64,000 nt of DNA from Carboxylicivirga fragile (GTDB lineage: Bacteria > Bacteroidota > Bacteroidia > Bacteroidales > Marinilabiliaceae). Under the pieces are notes generated by a model. That model searched no databases. It was not told the origin of the DNA and was given only the letters and a program-made list of their open reading frames with translations. Where the stretch lies: the NCBI GenBank assembly GCA_025499625.1, contig JAFMVD010000022.1, forward strand, positions 1 through 64,000. The letters run 5' to 3'. Shown here one piece after another: positions 18,216-26,664 of this stretch (position 1 is its first letter; the number at the start of each line of letters is the position of its first letter). Made by a program: the position numbers and the translations under genes.

Positions 18216-18248
18216 AAAAGCAGGCAATGAAAATCATCACCTGCTTTT
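18216..18248 (-). terminator. Hairpin inside the ORP-like operon (partial terminator/attenuator)
   Basis: AAAAGCAGG (18216-18224) and CCTGCTTTT (18240-18248) form a 9-bp stem with a 15-nt loop. Read on the minus strand it ends in TTTT. It could lower expression of DUF4405, the two MinD ATPases and Mrp relative to the small proteins upstream. Confidence 0.5.
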
Positions 18249-18282
18249 CACTCATCTTTGGTGTTTTAAATCTGCGAAACCA

Positions 18283-18471
18283 TTACAAGTCTCCAGATCT
18301 AAATCTAAAACGAGAGCCAGCATTGTTGCCAACTCCTCTTCGTCCTCGTCCCATGCCTCTTTCCATTCCAGGTTGATCAGCATTTTTTTTGTCGTTTGAA
18401 CGACATTTTCCCTTACTTCGTCCGGTATCAGGACCTTGCCCTGATGGACCGGTTCCATCAAATCGTGGCAT
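18283..18471 (-). CDS. DUF5320-type small Gly/Arg-rich protein
   Basis: The 62-residue protein begins MPRFDGTGPSGQGPDTGR, the typical start of DUF5320 proteins (MPRxDxTGPxGxGPxTGR). It continues with Met/Gly/Arg-rich low complexity (GMERGMGRGRRG). These proteins are nearly always coded beside NifX-like and DUF134 genes in anaerobes; their function is unknown. An alternative frame over the same DNA (18252-18461) has no such match and is not real. The gene starts 9 bp after the NifX-like gene ends. Confidence 0.8.
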   Translation of the reverse strand: MPRFDGTGPSGQGPDTGRSKGKCRSNDKKNADQPGMERGMGRGRRGVGNNAGSRFRFRSGDL

Positions 18472-18480
18472 AATTTTTAA

Positions 18481-18798
18481 TTATTTAGAAATCTTGGCAA
18501 TGATCGACTCAATGGTACTGTCACTTTCATCAAGCATCACCATTTGAATTTCAAATTTATTTAATAGTTGTTTTGCTTTTGGTCCAAAATCGCCGGAGAT
18601 AACACGCTTAACTCCTAATTCAATCATTTTCTCTGCCGATTTGGTTCCCGCACCTCCTTGGACATTTACAATATCATTAGAAACAAACTTGCTTGTTTTA
18701 TCTTGGGTATTGTAGACACAAAAATAAGCGGCACGTCCGAAACGAAGATCGAATTTGTCCGTTAACTTATCTCCTGCTGATGTAATTACTATTTCCAT
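18481..18798 (-). CDS. NifX/NifB-type dinitrogenase-cofactor-domain protein (orange-protein-like)
   Basis: The 105-residue single-domain protein has the RNase-H-like fold of the Nif FeMo-cofactor family. Marks are FDLRFGRAAYFCVYN near residues 16-30, GGAGTKSAEKMIELGVKRV near 48-66 and SGDFGPKA. Orange protein (ORP) of Desulfovibrio belongs to this family and holds a Mo-Cu-S cluster; other members carry FeMo-co precursors. No nif genes are present, so an ORP-like role is more likely than nitrogen fixation. I chose the ATG at 18798 over a TTG at 18837, because MEIVITSAGDKL is the usual start and the longer form would overlap the upstream gene. Confidence 0.85.
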   Translation of the reverse strand: MEIVITSAGDKLTDKFDLRFGRAAYFCVYNTQDKTSKFVSNDIVNVQGGAGTKSAEKMIELGVKRVISGDFGPKAKQLLNKFEIQMVMLDESDSTIESIIAKISK

Positions 18799-18814
18799 TT
18801 TAATTTTCTTGAAT

Positions 18815-19216
18815 TTATTTTTCCTGTATTCGTTCAATCACTTCTGATTGACAGATAGGGCATGCATTTTCGGTACTATTAGGGAGGTTAAAACGTGCAT
18901 GACATTTATTACACACGAACCAATCATTATCGAGGTGAGCATTTCCATAGACAGCTTTTATTTCGCTTGTTTCAACCAATGCTTTTGCAATTTTGCGTCG
19001 AGCACTTTCATATATACGAGCAAAAGTAGCACGTGACACACCCATTAATTTACTGGCTTCAGCATGATTCATTAAATCATAATCAGCCAGCTTTATAGCT
19101 TCGTACTCTTCGTAATTAAGATCAATTGCAGTTTTATTCTCAACATGGCCGTAAGGTTTAAAACCTTTAAAGCCGGGAGGAGCTACAATTCTTCTTAAAC
19201 GTCTTCTTCTTGGCAT
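18815..19216 (-). CDS. DUF134 (UPF0251) DNA-binding regulator with a rubredoxin-like zinc ribbon
   Basis: The 133-residue protein begins MPRRRRLRRI, then has the DUF134 helix-turn-helix (about 30-85), including YEAIKLADYDLMNHAEASKLMGVSRATFARI, which resembles sigma-70 region 4. The C-terminus (about 100-133) carries CNKC...CPIC, a four-cysteine zinc or iron ribbon. The family is uncharacterised but always near NifX-like and ferredoxin-MinD genes. As the first gene of the operon, directly under two identical palindromes, it is probably the autoregulator. The Cys ribbon could sense iron or oxidation; that is inference. The leader is only about 13 nt long. Confidence 0.85.
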   Translation of the reverse strand: MPRRRRLRRIVAPPGFKGFKPYGHVENKTAIDLNYEEYEAIKLADYDLMNHAEASKLMGVSRATFARIYESARRKIAKALVETSEIKAVYGNAHLDNDWFVCNKCHARFNLPNSTENACPICQSEVIERIQEK

Positions 19217-19234
19217 ATCTTAATAATTATTGTT

Positions 19235-19290
19235 CAAATATAGTGAGAATATTCTCATTAATCGCAACTTAAATGAGAATATTCTCATTT
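19235..19290 (-). promoter_or_regulatory. Promoter with twin palindromic operators for the ORP-like operon
   Basis: Two copies of TGAGAATATTCTCA lie at 19244-19257 and 19274-19287, centres exactly 30 bp apart; the distal one extends to a perfect 20-bp palindrome (19271-19290). On the minus strand the -7 box TATATTTG (19235-19242) directly follows the proximal copy, and a TTG at 19265-19267 between the copies sits at about -33. A protein bound here would block the promoter. The DUF134 protein coded just downstream is the obvious candidate; a Fur- or Rrf2-like factor from elsewhere is possible. Confidence 0.75.
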
Positions 19291-19556
19291 AATAATACTA
19301 GGTAATAACATAACTGACTGAATAAGTGCGCAAACATCACTTCTTAATACTTCCATTAAGCACATTAACAATCAAAGAGAAGGGAATGTGAATTCTATTA
19401 AAGAAATCAATCTTACATACTAGCATGAAAACAAAAAGCCTTCATTGAAAGCTTAATCATACTTTTTTTCAAAAAATCTATTTTATTTTTATGGAATAAT
19501 TACAAACGTTGCATCTTACCTGTAAACGATTTTGTAATAAGCCTAAACCGGACTCA
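19291..19556. other. Intergenic region upstream of the giant A2M-like gene
   Basis: Together with the operator region this is a 340-bp gap between divergent genes. It is AT-rich. A weak AAGC...GCTT hairpin followed by a T-run lies at about 19436-19476. No clear -7 box for the plus-strand gene is visible; TATTTTTATGG near 19484-19494 is only a partial match. Confidence 0.4.
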
Positions 19557-22500
19557 ATGAATTTAATATCTCGACTAGTATATCTTACGATCATTCTTTT
19601 TGCATTTCAAGCCAATTCACAAGCTCAAGAACTAATTAACAGTCGCCGAACAAGCCATCACAGATACATTTACTCCATTAATCAGGAGCAAGCTAAAGAA
19701 ATTCACACTAAAGGACTTGAAAGCGTTAACCAATCTTACTTTCATAATCTTGTTGATAGTATTACTCTTGATTCTGCCTTTGTTAAGAAACTACCTCAAG
19801 GCGATTATCTATCTGTTTGGGCCGATGATAGCAACCTACATTATCAGTTCAGATCGTATAGCGACATCGATCTCATCCTACATAATAACTATGCCGATTT
19901 ATCTTTTAGTCTTCGTAATAAAGAAGGCGAACTTATTACGAATGCGGATGTTCGTTTTCAAAATCGACGAATCTCATTTGATAAAAAGACACAATGTTAC
20001 TTTCTACCTAAAAAACAAATTAAAGGATTGATTGAAGTCGAACATCAGGGCTTTACTTCTTTTTTCTACATCGACAATATAGCTGGGAAAGTAAGTCTTA
20101 CAAGAAAAATACTTTACTCCTTTCCACTTAAATACATTACCGTACCAGTTAAGTTGATTTTATTGTTGCCATATGATATATATCGTAGTATTCGATACCA
20201 TGGTATATACGGACTTCCCTACTATATCTCGAAACCATTTAAAGACATTTACCATTCAATAGATAATGGATATCCCCAAGGTTTTGTGGATAAGTTGGCT
20301 AATCGATTCGACAGAGAACGCAAGTGGGATTACGGCTATACCGTTTATAGCAAACCAAAATATCGCCCAAGTGACAGTGTGAAAGTGAAAACCTATATCG
20401 CGAACAAAAAAGGGAAACCATATAATAAGCCATTAAACGTATACTATCACGACAAAACCTATAAACTCCTTGGCCAAGCCATTCATTCTAACAAAGGTAA
20501 TTACCATTATTCTTTTGCGATACATGATTCGCTTAATTTAAAATTAGATACTCGTGTACAAATCTATTTTGGGCCAAATCCATGGACGCACCTTTCCAGC
20601 TCATCATTCTACTATGAGGATTATGAATTAAAAGGCATTAAATACAGTTTTCGATGTGAAGGAAATGATCATTTCCCCGGGGATACCATACAACTATTTG
20701 CAAAAGGCGAAGACATGAACGGCTATGTTATTCCTGATGGGAAAGTACAGATTATTGTAAAGCCAGGCAATCAACAGAGCCAATATCAAAAACGATTAAC
20801 GCATCTACCAGACACGGCATGGAATAAAACCATTTCGCTTGAAGGTAAAGGCGAAACCACCATTAATATTCCTGATACAATATTCAAGGCAATTAACTCT
20901 AATTATAACATTGAAGCCATTTTTACTAATGCCTCAAATGAAAGAACAGTGAAACGAGCTAGTTTCAACTATTGGTACAAAAAGGAAGAACTTCGCACTC
21001 AGAAACTAAGCGATTCAATAAAAATAGAATACCTCAACCTGAATCAATCTCAAAGTCGAAGCGCCTATATCGAACAGAAAGACATTAATAACAATGTACT
21101 TAAGGCACATTGGGTTGAATTGCCATACCAACAAAAAATACATGCTCGAATTAGTCACTACACCATTACTTCGCAGGATTTGCAACAGGATTTCTACTTG
21201 AAAGATCACCTGCCTAACTTGGGTTTTAACATCAACAGAAATCACGAAACAATTGAAATCACTTCGATTAACCCTGATCAGATTCCATTTAAATATCACC
21301 TTTACAAAAAGAGTCGTAAACTGGCAAGACAACAATCGACTAATCTAGATACCACAATAACGGCAAAGAATAAGGCGAACTATTTTTTATCGGTTCAATA
21401 CGAATGGGCAGGAGAATCACACTCCCTAAACTATACTATTCCCCTCCTCACGAAACAACTAAACCTTGAAGTGGAGCAAGTCAATCGTATTTACCCTGGC
21501 CAAAGTGTTGAATTTAAAATTAAAGCAACTGACTACAAAGGACAAGCTGTTAGCAATGTTGACCTAACAGCGATGGGACTTACCAAGAAATTTAAATACA
21601 CGCCTCCATCAGTTCCTAACTTCGAAAAGAAAAAGAAGGAAAGAGCAATGCGAAACGACTATGTCAATAATGGCAATGCTTTATTTGGTGAATTAGGAAG
21701 CGACTCCTTGGATTACGACATTTGGAACAGCATTATGCAACTCGACACCATTGAGTTCTTTAAGTTTAGTCATCCTAAAAACGGACTATATCAAACGCAA
21801 TGGAAAGCAAATAACGAACAAACACAACTAGCTCCATTCGTTTTCAAAAAAGGCGTATTACAACAAGCCCACATCATTTGGATAGACAATAGCATTGTTT
21901 ATGCTTCTATTAGTAACAATAATCCACCATATAGCTTTAAATGTCAGGAAGGCTACCACAGCATCAGTATCAGAACAAAGGAATACGACATTGTACTTGA
22001 CTCGATACTTGTTAAGGCAAACAAAAAGAACATTGTTTCAATTGACATTGAACACAATGTAAAAGCCAAGATCAAATACATGAAAAATGAGTTTTCATCC
22101 AACGAAAAACGCTTGTTACGAACGGCCTTTGTGCGTTTTAATCCCAAAGGTAGGCACCTGAGTTACACGCGCCAGTTCGACCAATACAACATTCTTAACT
22201 CAAACGGCAACTATGGCTACAGGGGATACATTACAGCCGGCCCATTTCATCAGTTGGGTAATCTAAACTACACCAGCGATCGTACCTGGACTTTCTCTTA
22301 CGAACCTTATTATATGTACAGCATCAATGGTGATGCCCTTAAGATGAAAACGGATGAAGCCATTGTCAACATAACGAATAAATTATTGATCAATGATGCA
22401 AGCCTACCCCAACTCACAGATGAAACATGGACGCAACAAAAAATAAATGAATTAATAACACAAAGAAAAAATAAGTCAATCGCACAGAGTGTTTATTTCA

Positions 22501-25463
22501 GCAACCCATGGTCGACAAGCAAGGGGAATACAAGTCTAAGATTGGATTATAAACAACAGAAAAGAGAAGACATTTTACTCTATACTTTGCTTTTCAACGA
22601 TGCATCAGAATCAGTACGTATTTACAATAATAATCAATCCATTTTCCATGACTTAGAACAAGGCAACTACCGTCTTATGATGGTGTATAGCAACCACCAC
22701 TGTTATGAAGTAAAGAATATTGAACTAAAAAAAGGTGGCCGCCATTTTCTACAGGTAAGGGAACCTAAATTCTTATCGACCAACATCGATTTGAAATACC
22801 TTACTCAGCTCATCTCGCAAAAAAGAATTATTGCTAAAAAAGGTCATAACACCGAACACAAAATCAAAAAAAGCATAATTAATAACCTAAGTCAAAATAC
22901 ACGGTTTGAGCAAGAAATAAGTGGCTACATATATGATGATGCAGACGGCCTGCCAATACCCGGTGCAAACGTTTTTCTAAAAGGAACAAGTCATGGCACT
23001 ATAAGCAATATAGATGGCTATTACAAACTCAAGGTACCAGCAGGTACTCCTGAAATATGTTTCAGTTTTATTGGATATAAGTCTATCAATATGAATGTCG
23101 GCATGGGCAATCACAGCGACATTAGACTTAATGCTGATGAATGCAACGTAGATGAAGTGGTGGTTGTTGGCTATGGCACCTCGAAGAAGTACTCGCTTAC
23201 AGGCAGTGTAACTACAGTTCAAAGTGCGTTACAAGGACAAGTAGCGGGTATCAGTATAGTCAATTCAATGGGAGCACCTGGAGCTTCTCATCAAGTAAGA
23301 ATTCGCGGATTATCAAGTATTGAAGCAGATAAACAACCATTATACATTATTGATGGCGTTCCCTACCAAGGTGATTTGAAAGATATAGATGCTAACAGCA
23401 TTGCTGAGGTTCAAATTCTAAAAGAAACATCGGCGGCCGCCTTGTACGGAGCCAGAGCAGCCAATGGTGCTGTTATACTTACTTTAAAAGACAATACCGT
23501 TATCCCATTTAAGCGCGTAACCATTGAAAAAAGCATACCTCTTCTGTTGCCAACAAATAATAAAGGTTTACGAACAAACTTTAAAGACGAGGCTTATTGG
23601 CAACCGGCTTTATTAAGCGATAAAAATGGAGAAGCAAGTTTTAAGGTTACTTTCCCCGATGATATTACTTCTTGGGATACACACTTATTAGCAATGTCGC
23701 CAAATGGCTTAAGTGCCAAATGGTCTGGTAATATTAAAGCTTTCTTACCTCTATCAGCGAATCTCGTTGTACCACGTTTTGCTGTCGAGGGAGATAGCAT
23801 AAACATTATTGGCAAAACCATTAACTATCTGGGTGATTCTATAAAAACTAAACATCGTTTTTACCAAGAAGATAGCTTGATGTCAGAAACAAAAAGATGG
23901 ACGAAACAATTGGCTATCGATACGATGTCAGTATCAATCCCTAAGGTAGATACGCTCAGCCTGAAATATGAATTAAGCACGGAAACATTTAAGGACGGTG
24001 AAAATCGCGACATCCCAATTATTCCTATTGGATCAATCGATAATATTGGTGAGTTTACAGTATTACAATCCGATACTAGCATCACTTGGAATGTTAACAA
24101 TGGCCTTGATGCCGAACTTTACATCGAATCAAACCCTTTAAATATTCTGTATCGTGAAACTAAGCGGCTACGTCATTATGCTTATTTATGTAACGAGCAG
24201 AAGGCATCAAAACTAATTGGTTTATTAGCTGAAAAACAAATATGTGATGCTCTGGATAAGAAGTTCAAGTATGAGAAGGATATTAAATCTCTTATAAAGA
24301 AACTTAACAAAAGTAAGAATTCTGAAGACCTTTGGGGATGGTGGTCAGGCAATACAACTTCTTACTGGGTGAGCCACCATGTTATTAAAGCCTTGTCACT
24401 GGCTAAAGTTCAGGGCTATGATATTACAATGGACGAACAAACATTAGCTCGACATTTAGTTAGTCGATTGCAATCGACCTATTCATTACACAATAAAGTG
24501 GAATTACTAAACACTCTTATTCAGGTAGATTCAATAAGCAATTACACTTCGCACACAGATGACTTAGTTCAAAAATGCCACACATTTAATGATTCAATAC
24601 TGGTTTATTCCTTACGTCAGAAAATGGGTTATAAGGATGATATCACAGCTCTGGTTAATAAACACAAAACTACTTTGTACGGAAGTGTTTATTGGGGTAA
24701 TAAAGGCTACTGGCTTTTTTCGAACGACTTGATGCAGACCCTACAAATGTACCAACTTATAAAGCAGAGTGGCAGATACAGAGACATGCTTCCGAAGATT
24801 AGAAACTGGTTCTTTGAGCAAAGGGATAATTCGGGTTGGATTAATACGTATCAAGCTTCAAATATTATTAGAGGCTTACTACCAGAATTAATTAGTTTGA
24901 AAGATAAAAGTGAAAATAATAGCATCACCGTTTCTTGGGATGGAGGAAGTGAGAACATACAGGAGTTGCCATTTCAAAAGTCCATTGCAAATAGTGATTA
25001 TATTACCATTACTAAAAAAGGAAAACAAACAGTCTTTGCAGGCTATCATCAAAAAGTATTTAATCCCAAGCCTGAGCCTAAAACCGATTACTTTGTTCTT
25101 AACACCGCTTGGCAGCATAACAGTGAAAGTGTAAAACAATTAGAAGCAGGCAAGAAGTATCAACTAGAGGTAAGTATTGAGGTTAAAAACAAAAGCGATT
25201 ACTTAATGCTAGAAATTCCGATCCCTGCAGGCTGTTCATATGCTAACAAAAAAAGCCATGCTCATAATGAAGCTCATCGGGAGTATTACAAGGAAAAGGT
25301 AAATATCTATTTCCGATCGTTGGAGCCAGGTACTTATATTAAAACCATTGAATTAGTGCCTCGCTTTAATGGTAAGTTTAATATTAATCCGGCTAAAATA
25401 GAGCAAATGTATTTCCCTGTATTTTATGGAAGAAATGGAATGAAACAAGTAGTGGTTGAGTGA
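19557..25463 (+). CDS. Giant alpha-2-macroglobulin-like protein with embedded CarboxypepD_reg and TonB-plug domains
   Basis: From the ATG at 19557 the protein has 1968 residues, beginning with a signal peptide (cut near NSQAQ). The first 1100 residues are many beta domains of macroglobulin (MG) type. At about 1117-1190 comes a CarboxypepD_reg-like domain (GYIYDDADGLPIPGANVFLKG). At about 1200-1315 comes a complete TonB-receptor plug (VVVVGYGTSKK...ADKQPLYIIDGVPY...LYGARAANGAVILTL). No 22-strand barrel follows. Instead the A2M core continues (YWQPAL, about 1345). Cys1545-Asn-Glu-Gln matches the CxEQ thioester motif, and an alpha-toroid-like region follows (about 1560-1800). A2M proteins trap proteases covalently. 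Insertion of a SusC-style module into an A2M chain suggests interaction with envelope partners; that is inference. Confidence 0.85.
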   Translation: MNLISRLVYLTIILFAFQANSQAQELINSRRTSHHRYIYSINQEQAKEIHTKGLESVNQSYFHNLVDSITLDSAFVKKLPQGDYLSVWADDSNLHYQFRSYSDIDLILHNNYADLSFSLRNKEGELITNADVRFQNRRISFDKKTQCYFLPKKQIKGLIEVEHQGFTSFFYIDNIAGKVSLTRKILYSFPLKYITVPVKLILLLPYDIYRSIRYHGIYGLPYYISKPFKDIYHSIDNGYPQGFVDKLANRFDRERKWDYGYTVYSKPKYRPSDSVKVKTYIANKKGKPYNKPLNVYYHDKTYKLLGQAIHSNKGNYHYSFAIHDSLNLKLDTRVQIYFGPNPWTHLSSSSFYYEDYELKGIKYSFRCEGNDHFPGDTIQLFAKGEDMNGYVIPDGKVQIIVKPGNQQSQYQKRLTHLPDTAWNKTISLEGKGETTINIPDTIFKAINSNYNIEAIFTNASNERTVKRASFNYWYKKEELRTQKLSDSIKIEYLNLNQSQSRSAYIEQKDINNNVLKAHWVELPYQQKIHARISHYTITSQDLQQDFYLKDHLPNLGFNINRNHETIEITSINPDQIPFKYHLYKKSRKLARQQSTNLDTTITAKNKANYFLSVQYEWAGESHSLNYTIPLLTKQLNLEVEQVNRIYPGQSVEFKIKATDYKGQAVSNVDLTAMGLTKKFKYTPPSVPNFEKKKKERAMRNDYVNNGNALFGELGSDSLDYDIWNSIMQLDTIEFFKFSHPKNGLYQTQWKANNEQTQLAPFVFKKGVLQQAHIIWIDNSIVYASISNNNPPYSFKCQEGYHSISIRTKEYDIVLDSILVKANKKNIVSIDIEHNVKAKIKYMKNEFSSNEKRLLRTAFVRFNPKGRHLSYTRQFDQYNILNSNGNYGYRGYITAGPFHQLGNLNYTSDRTWTFSYEPYYMYSINGDALKMKTDEAIVNITNKLLINDASLPQLTDETWTQQKINELITQRKNKSIAQSVYFSNPWSTSKGNTSLRLDYKQQKREDILLYTLLFNDASESVRIYNNNQSIFHDLEQGNYRLMMVYSNHHCYEVKNIELKKGGRHFLQVREPKFLSTNIDLKYLTQLISQKRIIAKKGHNTEHKIKKSIINNLSQNTRFEQEISGYIYDDADGLPIPGANVFLKGTSHGTISNIDGYYKLKVPAGTPEICFSFIGYKSINMNVGMGNHSDIRLNADECNVDEVVVVGYGTSKKYSLTGSVTTVQSALQGQVAGISIVNSMGAPGASHQVRIRGLSSIEADKQPLYIIDGVPYQGDLKDIDANSIAEVQILKETSAAALYGARAANGAVILTLKDNTVIPFKRVTIEKSIPLLLPTNNKGLRTNFKDEAYWQPALLSDKNGEASFKVTFPDDITSWDTHLLAMSPNGLSAKWSGNIKAFLPLSANLVVPRFAVEGDSINIIGKTINYLGDSIKTKHRFYQEDSLMSETKRWTKQLAIDTMSVSIPKVDTLSLKYELSTETFKDGENRDIPIIPIGSIDNIGEFTVLQSDTSITWNVNNGLDAELYIESNPLNILYRETKRLRHYAYLCNEQKASKLIGLLAEKQICDALDKKFKYEKDIKSLIKKLNKSKNSEDLWGWWSGNTTSYWVSHHVIKALSLAKVQGYDITMDEQTLARHLVSRLQSTYSLHNKVELLNTLIQVDSISNYTSHTDDLVQKCHTFNDSILVYSLRQKMGYKDDITALVNKHKTTLYGSVYWGNKGYWLFSNDLMQTLQMYQLIKQSGRYRDMLPKIRNWFFEQRDNSGWINTYQASNIIRGLLPELISLKDKSENNSITVSWDGGSENIQELPFQKSIANSDYITITKKGKQTVFAGYHQKVFNPKPEPKTDYFVLNTAWQHNSESVKQLEAGKKYQLEVSIEVKNKSDYLMLEIPIPAGCSYANKKSHAHNEAHREYYKEKVNIYFRSLEPGTYIKTIELVPRFNGKFNINPAKIEQMYFPVFYGRNGMKQVVVE

Positions 25464-25470
25464 GTAATCT

Positions 25471-25542
25471 AGGAGCGGCTCTTTTACCCCTAAATCCCCT
25501 AAAAGGGACTATAGCCTCCCTTTTAGGGGAGGTTGGAGGGGT
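25471..25542. repeat. Composite repeat: AGGAGCGGCTCTT word plus nested CCCCTAAA inverted repeat
   Basis: AGGAGCGGCTCTT (25471-25483) repeats the arm of the inverted repeat at 55087-55132. It is followed by a long inverted repeat (25486-25542): ACCCCTAAATCCCCTAAAAG on the left, and TCCCTTTTAGGGGA followed by GGAGGGGT on the right. The CCCCTAAA part recurs at 30268-30297 and 37427-37504. It lies between convergent genes and may act as a terminator for both. Confidence 0.7.
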
Positions 25543-25584
25543 AAGGCCAATCATCAGAGTTCTCTTTTCTTAAGATTCAACTCT

Positions 25585-26646
25585 CTACTCCTCTATCCGA
25601 ATATCGTCATTAGCTGTGTTATAAACTGCTGCTTCGTCGAAGGAAGTCATACGGTTAATCATGGCTACGGCACCTTGCATTACTGAATAAGCTACGGCGG
25701 CACCTGTTCCTTCTCCCAGGCGGAACCCCAGATCTAAGATAGGCTCACCTTGCATGTGGCTAACCATTTTTTGATGCCCTTGCTCCTTTGATTGATGTGA
25801 GAAGAATGCGTAATCCACCACCTTTGGGTTAATGGCATGGGCAGCCAATAGAGCGGAAGTGGTAATAAAGCCATCCGTGATGATCGCCATGCGACGCGAT
25901 GCGGCCTCTAACATTCCGCCTGCAATCGTTGCAATTTCGAAACCGCCAAAACGTGCCAGGTTTTCAATGGCATTGTCAGAAACCCCGTGTTTAGAGATGG
26001 CTTGCTCTAACACATCGGCTTTGTGGTTCACACCATCGGGACTTAAGCCCGAACCAGGTCCCACGCAGGTGCGAATATCCATACCCGTATAAACGGACAA
26101 TAAAGCCGAAGCGGGTGATGTGTTACCAATTCCCATTTCTCCAAAACCAACTACGTTTGTTCCTTCGATATGAAGTTTAGCCACAATATCGCGTCCGTTC
26201 TGAATGGCTTGTTGGCATTCATCCATTGTCATGGCTGGCTCGCGCAGGAAATTGCGTGAGCCTTTACGCACCTTGGCATCGATCAACTTAGGGTGTGCTT
26301 TGAAATCGAACTTAACGCCAGCATCTACTACTCTTAGATCAAAACCATAAACTTGCGAAAATAAGCCTATTCCCCCTCCTCCATCCAGGAAATTTAAACA
26401 TTGCTGCCAGGTTATTTCTATGGGACAAGGACTCACACCTTCTTCACAGATATCATGATCAGAAGCAACAGTCAACATGACTGGTTTTAATAACTGTGGT
26501 TCAAGCGTACCTTGTATCAACCCAAGTTGCAAAGCAATCTCCTCCATTTGCCCCAAGGAACCAATTGGTTTTGCTTTCTGATCAATTTTATTTTGTATAT
26601 CTTCCTTTAGTTCTAAATGTAAATCAGGGATGATCAACTTGTCCAT
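25585..26646 (-). CDS. cobT: Nicotinate-nucleotide-dimethylbenzimidazole phosphoribosyltransferase CobT
   Basis: CobT activates the lower-ligand base (dimethylbenzimidazole or a related base) as its alpha-riboside phosphate for cobalamin assembly. The 353-residue protein shows GEMGIGNTSPASA near residue 170, GPGSGLSPDGV near 200 and the catalytic Glu312 in RLGEGTGAA, matching Glu317 of the Salmonella enzyme. It is the last gene of the minus-strand order cobQ-cobD-cbiB-cobT, with an 18-bp gap to cbiB. cobU and cobS, which complete nucleotide-loop assembly, are not in this window. Confidence 0.93.
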   Translation of the reverse strand: MDKLIIPDLHLELKEDIQNKIDQKAKPIGSLGQMEEIALQLGLIQGTLEPQLLKPVMLTVASDHDICEEGVSPCPIEITWQQCLNFLDGGGGIGLFSQVYGFDLRVVDAGVKFDFKAHPKLIDAKVRKGSRNFLREPAMTMDECQQAIQNGRDIVAKLHIEGTNVVGFGEMGIGNTSPASALLSVYTGMDIRTCVGPGSGLSPDGVNHKADVLEQAISKHGVSDNAIENLARFGGFEIATIAGGMLEAASRRMAIITDGFITTSALLAAHAINPKVVDYAFFSHQSKEQGHQKMVSHMQGEPILDLGFRLGEGTGAAVAYSVMQGAVAMINRMTSFDEAAVYNTANDDIRIEE

Positions 26647-26664
26647 TTTTATCGAAGGTTATTT

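Noticed and set aside
18252-18461. A 69-residue acidic frame (MMEPVHQGKV...) on the minus strand
   Set aside because: It overlaps the DUF5320 gene in another frame. The DUF5320 frame has the family start MPRxDxTGP and good spacing; this one has no family pattern.
18481-18798. NifX-like gene as a sign of nitrogen fixation
   Set aside because: No nif structural genes are near; the neighbours (two ferredoxin-MinD ATPases, Mrp, DUF134, DUF5320) point to an ORP-like system.
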